From the NCBI RefSeq assembly GCF_017916325.1, contig NC_090164.1, positions 541,501 to 605,500 of the forward strand: DNA of 64,000 bases, in the 5' to 3' direction. Position 1 is the first letter of the stretch. Each line of letters starts with the position of its first letter. The DNA is from Leishmania martiniquensis. Lineage: Eukaryota > Euglenozoa > Kinetoplastea > Trypanosomatida > Trypanosomatidae. Both the position numbers and the translations under genes were made by a program. The notes under the pieces were generated by a model that did no database searches, was not told the origin of the DNA, and was given only the letters and a program-made list of their open reading frames with translations. Positions 11,174 to 22,630 of the stretch are shown here, one piece after another.

Positions 11174-13873
11174 ATGAAGAGAAGCAGCAGTAAGCCGATG
11201 GGGACGGCTTCCCCAATGCTCATCGATGCAGAGCAGCGGCCACTGCTGCATCTGCATGCGGCATCCTTTTCATCGGCTGGCACCTCGCCGATGAGCGCAA
11301 CAAGGCTGCGCCAATCGCCCGGCGGAGCGGCGCCCGCGTCGAGGCAGTCACCGGCCTCTGCGCCGATGCTCACAGGAGGAGGCGGGTCCCACACAGGTTT
11401 TCCAGTTCGTTCGGTAGGGTATGTGCAGCAGCCGTTCCGCACAGACGCCGTCTGCGGCTGCTCTCCCATCAACTACGGCACTGCCGTTGCTATGGCAGCT
11501 TCTCGTTCGATGCCGGCCCTCTCGGTGGAGCGTCTCGGCGAGCCGGTGCTTATGCAAGGGCCGATGGGTACGGCGGCCGCTGCTGCAATGGCCATGAGCT
11601 TTGCGACCCCGCTCTCTGGCGAGCTGGACGCGCTGTCCACTCCACCGTCCTCCATGGCCACACCCGCAAACTGGAATGTTTCGACGACCGAATACCCGAG
11701 TCTGACGGCGAGGTCACCCATGCCAACGCCCATGACGCCGACAGAGCATAGCAGCACGAATCTGATCCTCTACAACGTCGGCCCCGACATGACAGAGGCT
11801 GCCTTGCAGAACATGTTCGAACCATTTGGCGAGGTGGTGAGCTCTGCTGTAATGCGTGACATACATACGGGTGCGAGCCTGGGTACAGCTTTTGTGCGTT
11901 ATGCGTACCACGCGGATGCACGCCGCGCTCTGGAGACCTTCAGCGACCGTGCGAACCCGGTGTGCTTGCACGAATCGAAGCCGCTAGTGGTCCAATGGGC
12001 TCGGAAGCAGCACGACGGTGCTCCTGCTGGCGAGGCGCGCAAGAAGATCATGAAGCTCTTTGTGCGTAACGTTCCTCTCGACTGCACTGCTGAGGATCTG
12101 GAGGAGCTGTTCGGGGCGTACGGCAGTGTGCGCCAGGTGACACTGCACAAGGACACGTCTCCGGTCCAGGATGAGGCGATGGTGCGACTGATTGCGTTTG
12201 TGATCTACACCGAGGAGGGCGCAGCGGAGCGGGCGGCGCGGGAGGTGCACAACACGAAGCCGTTTGCGTCGTGCAACGGCATCCCCATCATGGTGAAGCT
12301 GGCTGAGAGCAGTCAGCGACGGCGGTTTATGAAGAATGCGGAGGCGGTTGGACCGATTTCACTGGCAGCTGTCTCGGCTGGGTTCCCTGCAGCGCGCACA
12401 TCGCCCATGGCGCCTGGGATGAATAGCTCGCCGTTCGACTTTGCCTCGGCGGCACAGCCACACCAACAGCACCTCCAGCAGCCGCAGCAGGCGACTGCAC
12501 CTCAGCAGGTCATGCATGAGGCTAACGGCTTTGAGGTATCCTCTTCGTCTTACAGTATGCCCGTTTTTGAGAGCACTACGATGTATCCTCCGCCCGATCC
12601 TCGCGAGGGGTCCATGGGCAGCTACCACGGCACGATACAGCCGTTGCTGGTGAGCGTCTCGGGGGGTGGCACGCCTGCTGCCATGACTCCGCTGGCGTCC
12701 AGCATCATGGGAGGCTCCACGGGGCGGTATCATCAGCTAACGCCGGCCCATGCAGTTGATAAGGAGGGCCGTGTCAGCCCGCACTCATCAGCAGCCGGGT
12801 CAGTATTGGCACATTCTTATCGCCGACCTGCCTCGCTTTCCTTCGACGCTAACGCTGCGGCCGCTAACGGTGCCTTTTCGGCCTCCTCGAAGTTCAACTA
12901 TCAGAACCTTTCTGACGGTATGGCCGGCGGCTGCAGTGCGGGCGGCTGCCCCAACGGCAGTTTCTTGTACTGCGACAGCACCACAGGCGATACCAATACC
13001 ACCGTCATCACTGCTGCACCGGACTGCGAGCTTTCGCACACGCTGGCCTCCTGCCCATGCAGCGAGGCCAGTGGCGGCTACTTTCCCCCGAACGGCAGCT
13101 TCACAGCGTCGCCACAGCTCACTCGAAAGGGCGTGGAGGCGACTCCTTCGCCGACAGCTACTGCCGCCGCTTTTGCCGTTGGCTCAGCCCCGCCACCTGG
13201 GCCTCTGCGCTCCGGCGCTGCTCCGTCCGTGGCGCTCTCCAGTGCATGTGGGAGTCTGCAGCAGAGTACTGGGCTTCAACGCACCCCTCCAGCGAACATG
13301 ACAGTGACGGGTTCTGTGGCTGCAAGCCGCCTCGTCTCCGCCGCTTTCGTGCCGGCAAGTGGTCAGGCAGGTGCAGTTCCTCCGCCCTCTGCGAGGCCGC
13401 CCGCGGCCAGCAGCATGTGTACTCCTGACATGGGCTTTACTACACCCAACGGCAGCAGCACAGTCTCTATGAATGCAGCGGCTCACAATAGGGAGTCGCC
13501 GACGAGGCGCACGGATGCGTCTGAGTCGTGGCGCCGTGCTGTGCGGACACATGTGCACAACACGAAGCTCCAAAACGAGCGCTGCAACGCGAGCAGCTCC
13601 CTGCCATCTACACCATCCGTAAGCATCAGCAGCACCGCACCCACACCGGCTACGCCACCGCCGGTAGCCGCGCCAAAAGGGATTGTGTTGTCCCTCAGCT
13701 GTATCCAACCCTCCGCCACCGGCAGCACACCACCGAGGTCGCCCATCTACAGTCCGACGCAATCAAATGCCCCGGCGGACCCGAAGTCGGCCGGTCCCGG
13801 TGCTCTTCCACCGGGTCGGATGAGGTATTACCACAATCCCTATTCCTCTGAAAGCACTAAACTGTTCTGCTGA
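11174..13873 (+). CDS. RNA-binding protein with two RRM domains and C-terminal HNPY motif (RRM gene 1)
   Basis: This 899-residue protein should bind mRNA and act in post-transcriptional control. RRM1 covers about residues 195-275 (RNP2 LILYNV, RNP1-like GTAFVRY). RRM2 covers about 293-378 (RNP2 LFVRNV, RNP1-like IAFVIY) and ends in the family signature HNTKPFASCNG...MVKLAE. The N-terminal 190 residues and the 520-residue tail are low complexity (Ser, Ala, Pro, Gly; Gln-rich near 430-450). The last 20 residues hold YYHNPY, matching the H-N-P-Y class of MKT1-binding motifs known in trypanosomes. The ATG at 11174 has A at -3 and is the first in frame. RRM2 is nearly identical in DNA to that of the gene at 26499, pointing to gene conversion. 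RNA binding is well supported; targets are unknown. Confidence 0.93.
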   Translation: MKRSSSKPMGTASPMLIDAEQRPLLHLHAASFSSAGTSPMSATRLRQSPGGAAPASRQSPASAPMLTGGGGSHTGFPVRSVGYVQQPFRTDAVCGCSPINYGTAVAMAASRSMPALSVERLGEPVLMQGPMGTAAAAAMAMSFATPLSGELDALSTPPSSMATPANWNVSTTEYPSLTARSPMPTPMTPTEHSSTNLILYNVGPDMTEAALQNMFEPFGEVVSSAVMRDIHTGASLGTAFVRYAYHADARRALETFSDRANPVCLHESKPLVVQWARKQHDGAPAGEARKKIMKLFVRNVPLDCTAEDLEELFGAYGSVRQVTLHKDTSPVQDEAMVRLIAFVIYTEEGAAERAAREVHNTKPFASCNGIPIMVKLAESSQRRRFMKNAEAVGPISLAAVSAGFPAARTSPMAPGMNSSPFDFASAAQPHQQHLQQPQQATAPQQVMHEANGFEVSSSSYSMPVFESTTMYPPPDPREGSMGSYHGTIQPLLVSVSGGGTPAAMTPLASSIMGGSTGRYHQLTPAHAVDKEGRVSPHSSAAGSVLAHSYRRPASLSFDANAAAANGAFSASSKFNYQNLSDGMAGGCSAGGCPNGSFLYCDSTTGDTNTTVITAAPDCELSHTLASCPCSEASGGYFPPNGSFTASPQLTRKGVEATPSPTATAAAFAVGSAPPPGPLRSGAAPSVALSSACGSLQQSTGLQRTPPANMTVTGSVAASRLVSAAFVPASGQAGAVPPPSARPPAASSMCTPDMGFTTPNGSSTVSMNAAAHNRESPTRRTDASESWRRAVRTHVHNTKLQNERCNASSSLPSTPSVSISSTAPTPATPPPVAAPKGIVLSLSCIQPSATGSTPPRSPIYSPTQSNAPADPKSAGPGALPPGRMRYYHNPYSSESTKLFC
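12028..12303 (+). repeat. RRM2 block shared almost identically with 27194-27469
   Basis: These 276 bases, covering the inter-RRM linker end and almost all of RRM2, match 27194-27469 without gaps. I count five mismatches, all within seven bases (residues Ala-Glu against Lys-Ala after Cys-Thr). Third codon positions match as well, so this reflects recent sequence exchange rather than protein constraint alone. Confidence 0.9.
13832..13843 (+). other. H-N-P-Y codons, candidate MKT1-recruitment motif
   Basis: Residues 887-890 of the 899-residue protein read HNPY, preceded by RYY. Trypanosome RNA-binding proteins such as ZC3H11 use an H-(D/E/N/Q)-P-Y motif to bind MKT1. The equivalent motif sits at the end of the paralogue at 26499. 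Confidence 0.6.
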
Positions 13874-15258
13874 CAGACATGCCTGCACATGCGCTCCGTT
13901 GTACCTCCAATAGCGAGAGCAGAGCGGTGGATAGGAGCACAGATTGCTCATCGCACGCGTGCAAGGCCCGCCTCGGCATGCAGAGCGTGGTGCGAGTGAC
14001 TCGTTTCGAATTTGGGCTCGCAGTATCCACCGCCGCTGCATTGCTAAGGGTCTGCGTAACTCTCTCTCGCTTTCTCTAGAAAGAGCGAGCGAGCGTGAGG
14101 CTCGTGGCGGAAGCCCGCTATAACGGCATGATAGGGGCGCGAAGGGGAGCGTGAGGAGTGCACGAGGCGTGTGTGTGTGTGAAGAGGTGAGCCCGAGGGA
14201 ACAAATACTGCATCTCCGTGTATGCATATGTACCGATGTTACCGACACTCACGAGAGTCGGCCGTAGAGAAATCGGTGACGCGGATGCTGTACACTGGCC
14301 GCCCTTCTTGCCTGTTCTCGCCCTTCAACCTCTCCACACCTTTGCCCTAAACTCAGCGCGATGACCTCTTTCTCGGGTTCAATTGCCCTCCTTTGGAATT
14401 CGCTGCACCTTCCCTGCACTCTGCATTGACGTTGATCGATGTCTCCTCTTTTCTGTTGCTCGCTTGCCTCTCTCCCTCCCGTGCTCCATGTATATAGCCT
14501 GCTCCGCGCTTGACGTGGAAAAGCATTTTGTTCTTGTGCCACATTTATCCTCCTCCAACATGTGCCTCTTCCCCCCTCCCCCTTCCGTCTTCGTCCCACC
14601 TTTAGCTTTGACACGGCGAGCTCGGTAATGGGTGTGCAAAGGCATTGCTGAAGCTCCCCTATAATTCTTTGTTGGCTCTTTTTCTTTTCGCCTTGGTGCC
14701 TCGCACATAAGTACCCGGGCGCCGGCCCCTTTCCGAGCACCGCGCGCGCAAGCCCCCTTTCTCTTTCCCCTCTTCTCCGCACACAGTCACCACGTGCAGC
14801 TTCACGTGATGCTCCACGGCGGGCTGCAGGCCTAGTCTGCAGGTGAAGAGCAACCCAGCAGCGCATGAAAAGAGGCTCCTCCCGTTCTTGAAGGCTCCGG
14901 TGCTCGGTGTCGACAGACGGTGCTCTACGCATAGACACCTGAGCCAGGTACGGCTGTGGTGCCTCGCAATACTCATACGCTCCTAACTCGTCCGGCAAGG
15001 GACAGCAGCATGCATCTCTGCGGCTATTGCGTCGAGTGTGATGCAATCGATTTGGGATTTGACCTCGTGCGAGTGCAACCGACCTGCTGAGGGGCAGGGG
15101 AAGAACGCGCCCTTGCCACTCCGGACTCTCTTTCTCGGCCTCTAACACCTTCAGCCCGGCTTTTTCCGTCCGCTAGGCGTGCTCATCCTGAGGGGGTGCG
15201 GATTTCGGAGAGAACAGGTGGTGTCTCGGCGGCCACCGGCTGGCCCCGATGCCCGGCT

Positions 15259-15922
15259 CTGTCGCGGCGCATGCGGGCAAGGCACCCAGGACTCGCTCCC
15301 CAGCCCACGTCGCCGTCGTGACGCAGGCGCCAAGAGCGGGGTGTGCGAGCGTCGCCGGCACGGTGTATCGCACCCAAACAGGGCCCCCGCGGCCGAGAGG
15401 GGCAGGGGCGATTGGCGAACAGGGCGCGAGGAAGCCTGCACCAGGCAACGCCGACGTGCGTGCGCGCCGACGTGTGCGGCATCCCCGGCGTCCGACCAGG
15501 TGCGGCGACACGGCGAGTCCCCTCCCCCTCCCCAGAATCGCGGCGGCGAGCCGTCCAGGCTCGGATGTGTGGCGTCTCCAGAGCGCATTAGGGGATGCAG
15601 CGGCTGTGCGCGGCTGGGGGCGAGGCACGGCATGGCACGGGGGCTGTCGGCGTGCCCTGGCCTGGCGCTGGTCGGCATCCGCCCTGGCGGCCCTCGGGCG
15701 TGCGCCTGGGCCGCCGCCTTTGTGCTTGAGCGTGCCCGCTGCCCGCGTGGGTGAGGGCGTGCAGCCCGACCGAGGCCCGTTTTGCGCTGGTCGGGCAGCA
15801 GGCGTCCGCGGAAAGGTGTGGGAGGGGGCGGTGGAGGAGCCGTTGGGCCGCATGGGCCGATTCAGCGGCAGGAGAAGGGGGCGCGCCCTGGACGGCGGAG
15901 GCGGGCGCGCTCTGGTTGAATG
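15259..15922. repeat. GC-rich direct repeat, copy A
   Basis: These 664 bases align without gaps to 39167-39830. I found one mismatch (G at 15845, A at 39753). Relative to copies B and C it lacks the first ~180 bases, its left neighbour sequence being unrelated. It lies about 1.4 kb downstream of the stop of RRM gene 1. Open frames run through it on both strands, but this is a by-product of high GC and absence of A/T runs. It could be a retroposon of the SIDER family, which sit in Leishmania 3'UTRs, or an unnamed repeat; I cannot confirm either by motif. Confidence 0.9.
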
Positions 15923-18900
15923 CGCCCATTTATCGGCTTTGTGAAGGTGGGCACGTCGTGAGAACACACCGGCCAGCGTTGTTATATGCGTGCATTGGTA
16001 TGTGGTGGCCCCCTTTCTCGGTCTGCCTCTGCCTGTGTGACTGTATGTGTGCTAGTTGGCATTGCGGCATGCCTATCGCCGATGTTGTTGTTTGGCCACG
16101 TTTTTGGTATGCGTTGGCCTTCACACGGAGGCTTCTTGTCGTTTCATGTCTCTTTTTTAGTGGTGCTTGCGGTGTCGCCCTGCGCCCGTGCACAGACAGC
16201 GTCGCGTATGCATTCTTGCGTCGTTGATCTGCACCCCTGGCCTCTGCCCGGTTGCCGCTTCCCTTCCTCTGTTATGAGGGGACGGCGATGGACCGTTCGC
16301 ACGACCCGGGCGGTGCACGATGGCTTGCTCCTACCCAGCTGTTTCCTCTCGCGTTCTGACGTGCGTTGTTGGCTCGAGCATCCTCGTGTGGCTTGACTGG
16401 TCGTGTCTTGTCTTGCTGCGTGGTGTACTCAAGGAGGTCTCGTTCGTTTTTAGGTTCCGTTGGGAGGGAAGGGGAGCGGGTGTATGCCGAGAAGGAAGCA
16501 ACGGGCCACGCATGGCCAATTTTCGATTTGGCCGTGTCTCCCTCTTTCGCCTTTTCCATGGAAGGTGATCCGTTAGGTCTCCCTTTCATTCCCCTTCCAT
16601 ATCAACCATACAACTCTCGTCAAGTCTACTCTCCATGAGTCGCTGCGTTTCAGTTTCTATCTCTGGGTTGCTTCTGTTCATTAGATAGATGTACTTCATT
16701 GCGTTTTCGTCTCTCGCATGCGTATGTGCGACGCTGTCGCACTCCCGCCCGTTGTACCTCTTTGCAAGCTTGTGTGCGTCTGGGCATTGGTGAAAAGGTG
16801 CGCGCGCATCAACTTTTTCTTTCCGGCTAGGAGGGGGTGGGGGCGGGGCTTCGGATGCTCGGACTCTGTCGTGTGCGCACGTACCCGCCGCATCTTTTTT
16901 CTTCGTTCGCCTTCCGTGCGCAGCCCTTCTTCCGTTGTGCCTTTAGCGCGGGGTGTACCTTTTTTTCTTGCAATACCTCTCTGTCCTCTACCCCACCCTC
17001 CACTGTCTCCTTCCCTCCCACGCATTCCCACGTGAGAAATAGACGTTTGGATGTCGCCTCGCCTCCTCCCTGTCTCTCTATATAGATGCATATACGTGTA
17101 CATGTGTATAGAGAAAAGTGCCTGAAGGCTTCGCCACCCGCCTGGAATGAGGAGGAGGTGAAGGGACGCTTTTCCTCTTTTATGATCAGCACTGCAACGG
17201 CTCCCCTCCTCCCTCCCTCCCCTCTTTCCTCTATTTTCTGTTGACTCACTGATGTCTCCACAGAGATGCCTCCGAATGTTGAGCTCTCTTTCGCGCCTTC
17301 TTTTCTTCCCTGGCCTGTCCGCTGACATTGTTTACCGTTCGTCGCGTTTCTTTCGTCATGATTGTTTCCAGGCGCCGACGGAGAGCCCTCCCCAGGTCCT
17401 GCCCTTCCTAAACGCCCACGGCCATGGATGTCTGTTGCTCTCATGCTGGCTCGGTTCAGGGTGGCGCGCGACTTCCGCTACCCTTCCCCCCTCCATCTCC
17501 TCCTCTCCGCTCTCCCTCTCTTCCCCCTCTCCCTTTCCTCCACATGCTGCGCTGTTTCCCCTCTTCCGCCTCGCATTCTCTATCTCTTTCCCTTTTGGCG
17601 CGAACGCAAAAAAAAAGCCCTTATACATCACCCGTCACCGCACTCGGTGCGTCTTTTTCTCTCGGACAGCTTCCTTCAGTGCTTCTGTCTCCTTGGATGG
17701 CTCAAGGTTGCGGGAGAGCCTATCTATTCGGTACCAGTGCTCGTGTGTGAACGTTTGCCCGCTTCTGCGATCGCCTTTCGGCGTGTCATGGAACGGAGTC
17801 CTTCTCCCCCGCCATATCGCTCTTCGAGCCGTGTGTGTGTGCTTTGTGGCGGGTTTGGTGGACAGAAAAGCGGCAAGTGAACTTCCTCGACTTCTCAGGC
17901 TGTTCGTTTGTTGTTTTTGTACTAGACGCTCTCGCCTCCGCCTGTCTTTCTTTCTCTTCCCACTTTTCGGGGGGGGGAGGAGGGGAAGAAAAACAACGGC
18001 ATCCGATTTCTTCTCTTCTCAAAGGCGGCGGTCTTGCAGCTGCTCTCCAGCGTCTATAAAGCCTGCGCCGTCGATAAGGCATCCCCTTCGTGTATGGGAC
18101 AGCGTTCACTGCTGCGCGATACGACCTTTCCTCATTCTTTTGTACACTCTTCCCTCCTTCCTCCTCTTCTCCGCATGTTCTCATTCAGCGTCTTGCGAGC
18201 GCTTCTCTTTTCGTTCACTGTTTTTGTCCCTTTCACGCGTTTTTTTTCTGTTTGCGGTCACATTGATCACTGACAGCCCGTCTCCCTCTCTCTCTCGCTC
18301 TTTCTCGGGCCTCGGCCTCGCTTCTTGGCGGCGCCCTCTGGAGTACATGATGTTGCTCGCGTATCATCTTTTCTCTTCTCTTCTTCGTCACCCGCATCCT
18401 CCTCTTCCATTTCCCCAAAACTTACCGGATATTCTCCTTCCAATGCTCGTGATGCGGCCTTTGCTTGTCACGCTCGTTGACTTCATGGCCGTTGTGTGTG
18501 TGTGTGCTTCTGCACCTCTGAGAGAGGGATCGAGCGCACAGCAGCAGCAACAGCAGAAACGCGACAAAACCGGAAGAGAATACTCATTGAACGTCGTTGC
18601 AGATCGTGCAAATCGAAGGCGCGCGCATCTATCTATCTATATGCATACTTGTACACACGCACACACGTTTTTTTTTCTCTCACGCCTCTCGGCGTATATA
18701 TATATATTTGTGTTTGCCTTTCTCTTTCCTCCTCCGCTGCCATTCGTCGCTTCTCCATGCGCGGTGGCGCTGACGTCGCGTGATGACGGAGAGAAAGGGG
18801 GAGGGGTGGGGGGGCGGTGAATCGACCAAAAGTAATGGAAATCGACATGTGTTTTTTTTCCCTCGGCATACGAGAAGTAGAGAGGGGTGGGGTGAAGGGC

Positions 18901-19733
18901 GAACGTGCGCGTATCGGCACTGTCGCCGCTTTGCACCTCAGCGACAGAGTGAGACCAGACACGGTAACCTATCGAAGTAGAGCGCATTACCCGCCAAATA
19001 GCCCGCAGTCAAGGAAGTTGTTACCCTTGCGCCTCCCTCTTTTTTTCCCGTTCTCTTCATGTTGAAGGCCCAGCCCTTCCACTTTCTTGCCTCTCAATGC
19101 TTTCCCGTCGCTCAGAGTTTGGCGCAAGCGCTGTATCGCCCTTCCCATCTTTTTCCATTGGCCCTTCTGACGTATCGGCACTTCTCGTCTTTCAGGTCGA
19201 GGCGGGGACTGCCTTCCTCGATTCTCGTCTTTGGATTTTCCCCCTGGGTCCCGATCTTTTCTTCTCAACGTTAGCGCTCTATTTTTTTTCTTCTCTTTCT
19301 CCCTAACGTTTTAGTGTCCCCCTCTGTCGCGTGCGCGTGCGTGAGTGTACGTGTGTGTTTTGCTGTACGGAAGGCTTTTTGTTCCTTGCTGTTGCACTCG
19401 CCTTCCACCGTTGCTGCTCTCTTCCATTTCGAACTCGACCGGCTCTCGCGGGAAGACACATTGTGTCTCTCTTTCAGCATAGGCGCACGCACATGCGCAT
19501 GCGAGGATGGCGCACAGTACGATGACGAGCCAACCGGACGGTAAAAAAGACACCACGCACGCTAAGTGAGCACACCCGGACAGCCACATACATTTTCTGC
19601 CGGTAGCTGCTCTTCAAGATCCTCATGCGTCGACATATCTCCCCCCCACTCTCTTCTGTTATGAGTGTGTGCTTGCGTTTGCCACCTGCCATCACCTCAC
19701 GTCTCTCTGCATGAACGAGGCCTCTTCTCAGAT

Positions 19734-19761
19734 CGGATATAAATATATTTATAAATATATC
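19734..19761. repeat. AT-rich imperfect palindrome
   Basis: GATATA and TATATC flank an AT-only core with TATTTATA, giving an imperfect inverted repeat inside the spacer. No function can be assigned. Confidence 0.5.
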
Positions 19762-22449
19762 TCAGTGATACGGAGCTGACCTCCCCACATCCTCCTCCCT
19801 TTTGCCCGTCGTCTTCAGCTTCTTCGCGTCTGGCTGCTGTTAGCCAAGAGGTGAATTACCCCCCTTTCCGTCTCTCTTGTGGCTTCTGCGTGGGTGCCCA
19901 AAGCGCTTCCTTTTTTTGTTTAAACGATGCAGGCGAGCTCTGCAAGCTTTCAGTCTCAAGAGAAAAGGGAAGCATATATATATATGTCTGTGTGTGTCTG
20001 TGTGTACGCTTGCGCGGGTGAGTATCAGTGGGCGTCCTCTCGCTCACTCCTTCCCACCCGGTGGAGCGCTGCTTATGCAGTTTCCGCTTCATCTTGAGCG
20101 CACTCATTCGTGAGTTTCTTTTTATCTCGCGCGCGATGTCATTCTCCTCCTCTGTTTCCATTGGTGTGCGTGTGCTTCTGCGCTTCATCCGCTTTGAGAG
20201 GATGCGTAGCCCATCCGCCTTTCTGGCTCTTCTTCTCTTCCATTCAACCTTTTCCCTCTCATATCCGTCTCATCCTGCACACACACACACACTTTTTACC
20301 CATTCTCTTTTCATCCTTCCTCACTGTTTTTTTCCCTTAATGTGCGGACGTGGCGGCGAACGCATGCCGCTGTGTGTGTGCATAGGTGTGTCTGTCTGTC
20401 TTATGCTCTTCAGACCTCCCCCCAATCCCTCTTTCTCTATCATACGCCCATAGCACGTGGCGCGCGCGCACACACACACACATGCATAGCGCAGGGAGAA
20501 AGAGAGAGCCGCAGAAGAGTGGTGCCACGAATGCCTTGCCCCCCCCCCCACTTCATCCTTTCGCCTCTGTGTGCATGCCTTCCCTCTCTTTCCCTGTCTT
20601 TATGCACCTCCAGTCCACAGAGAACGGTTACCTTCGCGAGGGTCTTCTGTTTCACTGACCAACTCTTTCCCCTTTTTTTCTTTCACCATCGAGTCTTTCT
20701 CCCCTCTTCGCTTTCACTGCTGATCCCCTGACGTCTCATTCGTTCGCATCTTCAATTGCTTTCCTGCGGGCCATGACTGTTGTGTCAGCATATTTGTGCT
20801 TGCGTGTGCGTGTGTAAGACTCTTTCTGTTGTGCAAGCGCCTCTTTTCCGTGACGATACATCTCATCCCCTCCCTTTAGCATTCCTCTTCGTCACCCCCC
20901 TTTTTTCTAACGAGTGCCGGTATGTACTCCCTTTCCGCAGTGTTTTTTTTTCTGGTGACAGCACCTTCCTTGCTGGAAAACAAACGTCGAGGAGAGTACA
21001 CACCGAACCGCGCGGAGCAGTTCATTCGAATGAGAACCAACACGAGCACACAATCAGATGCGACATGCGCGTGAGCGGACACACCCCAAAAAGAAAGGCG
21101 TAGCGACTGCGATGAGAGTGCGCACATTCCATGAGGACTCTTTCTCTCGTATGGGAAGACGTCGGGCCGGCGCGTGCGAGGAGGCAGAGAGGGGCAGCAG
21201 TACTGCCAAGGCGCTACTGCTCTTCGTTTCACTCTCGCGACGGTTTTCAAGCTGACATCGAGAGGCCGTCACCGAGAGACCCGCTGCGCTGGTGCAGCAC
21301 GCACACGAAAAAATGTAGTTACCGAGGCCCGTCTTTCAGGGTCGAGTGATACTCGCTAGCCGGCGACTGCTCTCGCGATCGACCTTTCCCATGGGTTGCC
21401 TTCTGCACCACTCTCCTCTTCGCTAACCGACTGGCGGCGATTTCTCCTTCCTCTCTTTTCCCCAGGCGGATGCGCACAGTGACGCGCATGCACGTCTATC
21501 GACACGCCCGTTCATTGCTCACTCGGCTCTCCCCCATCTCATAAGTGATCTCTGACCTCTGAGAGGGCGATAGATCGGCAGCGACAGCGATACGACTCTT
21601 TCCCCATGGCGTTTGCATCGTTGCCGCTCTCTCCAAGGCAGACCTCGCACGACACGCAAGCAAAAAAAGAGGCGCCTGCTCTCCATCACCATCTTCCTCT
21701 CTACTTCCGTCCTGGGTGACTCGCTCGCTCTCTCTCTCTTCCCTCCCACTGATGCGACCGCCCGAGTGTGCCGGGATCACTGCCTCGCACCCTCGCACCT
21801 TTGGCTTCTAGCTCCGGATGGCTGTCGCGTGCTTCTTTCACGCCGCACACTGGTAGACGCACATCCGCGGCTGCTTCGCCACCGCATTCACTCCACTCCA
21901 CTCCACCCCCTCTTGCTTCTTCTGCTTTTCTACCCAAACGTCCATCTTTTTGCCCGGCAGCGACGGCGCACATGGCAGAGTGATGGATTAGATGCGGCGT
22001 TGGGAAAGGAGAGGGGCGGGGGATAAACCAAAGGTGCAGCATGGAAGAAGAAGCGATACCGCCTGGACACGAACCGAAAGGAAATGGGCGTGGGAAAGCG
22101 TAGACGAAAAGGACAGCGACTGCGCGAGCGAGAGCACACACACAAACACACACACGTATAAAGCTACTTATACCTATATGCACCTCCAATGGCCTCAGAC
22201 TATCTTTCTTTCTCTCTGTTTCGTTGCACACACTCCTGTCCTGGAGCTGAATGGATTGGCGTCGTTTTTTTCCCCCTCTTCGTCATTGCAACACTCTTTT
22301 GCCCAATGGGTTGCTCTTGTTCGAACAGCTTCCGGCCGCAACGCGCGGGGACACATATGCTCATGGGTTGCCCCATCCCCCCCTGCGTGCCGATGGGAAT
22401 GGCAAAAAGGCGTTGCTATCCCGTTTTGCGCTCAAGTCGCCTCCACCTT

Positions 22450-22630
22450 GTGACTCAGCTTGCCCCCTCCCCTTCAGGGGCTGAGTCACACATGCGTAAG
22501 CGAAGGTGAGGACTACCCTTGGGTACAAGCCATGTCAAAAAGAAACAGCGGCCCCCTAAGGGCGGAATGTGGAGGTGTGGCCCTCCTCTTCGAGGGAATC
22601 GAACAGCTTTATCCGCTCTCACAGGGTGAG
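22450..22630. other. Cluster of short stem-loops
   Basis: Five potential hairpins occur within 181 bases. The strongest has a perfect 10-base stem, GTGACTCAGC (22450-22459) with GCTGAGTCAC (22480-22489), and its loop contains further C/G runs that can pair. Others are TACCC/GGGTA at 22514-22525, GCCC/GGGC at 22551-22563, CCCTC/GAGGG at 22581-22596 and CTCAC/GTGAG at 22618-22630. The segment is also less pyrimidine-biased than its surroundings. It may be a structured RNA element; no known RNA family was recognised. Confidence 0.4.

Noticed and set aside
14249..15148. 299-codon minus-strand frame
   Set aside because: Opposite to all genes, Arg/Glu/Lys-rich filler and no recognisable fold.
15173..15967. 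Long minus-strand frame through repeat copy A, also present at 39024-39761 and 52660-53397
   Set aside because: Identical in all copies only because the DNA is identical; composition is Arg/Pro/Ala filler with frames open on both strands and no domain.
17252..18820. 522-codon plus-strand frame
   Set aside because: Ser/Leu/Phe/Pro-rich translation of pyrimidine-rich spacer; overlapping frames are equally open and no motif is seen.
22590..22625. tRNA T-arm-like GTTCGATTCCC on the minus strand
   Set aside because: The flanking bases do not form the T stem and no acceptor, D or anticodon arms can be built around it.
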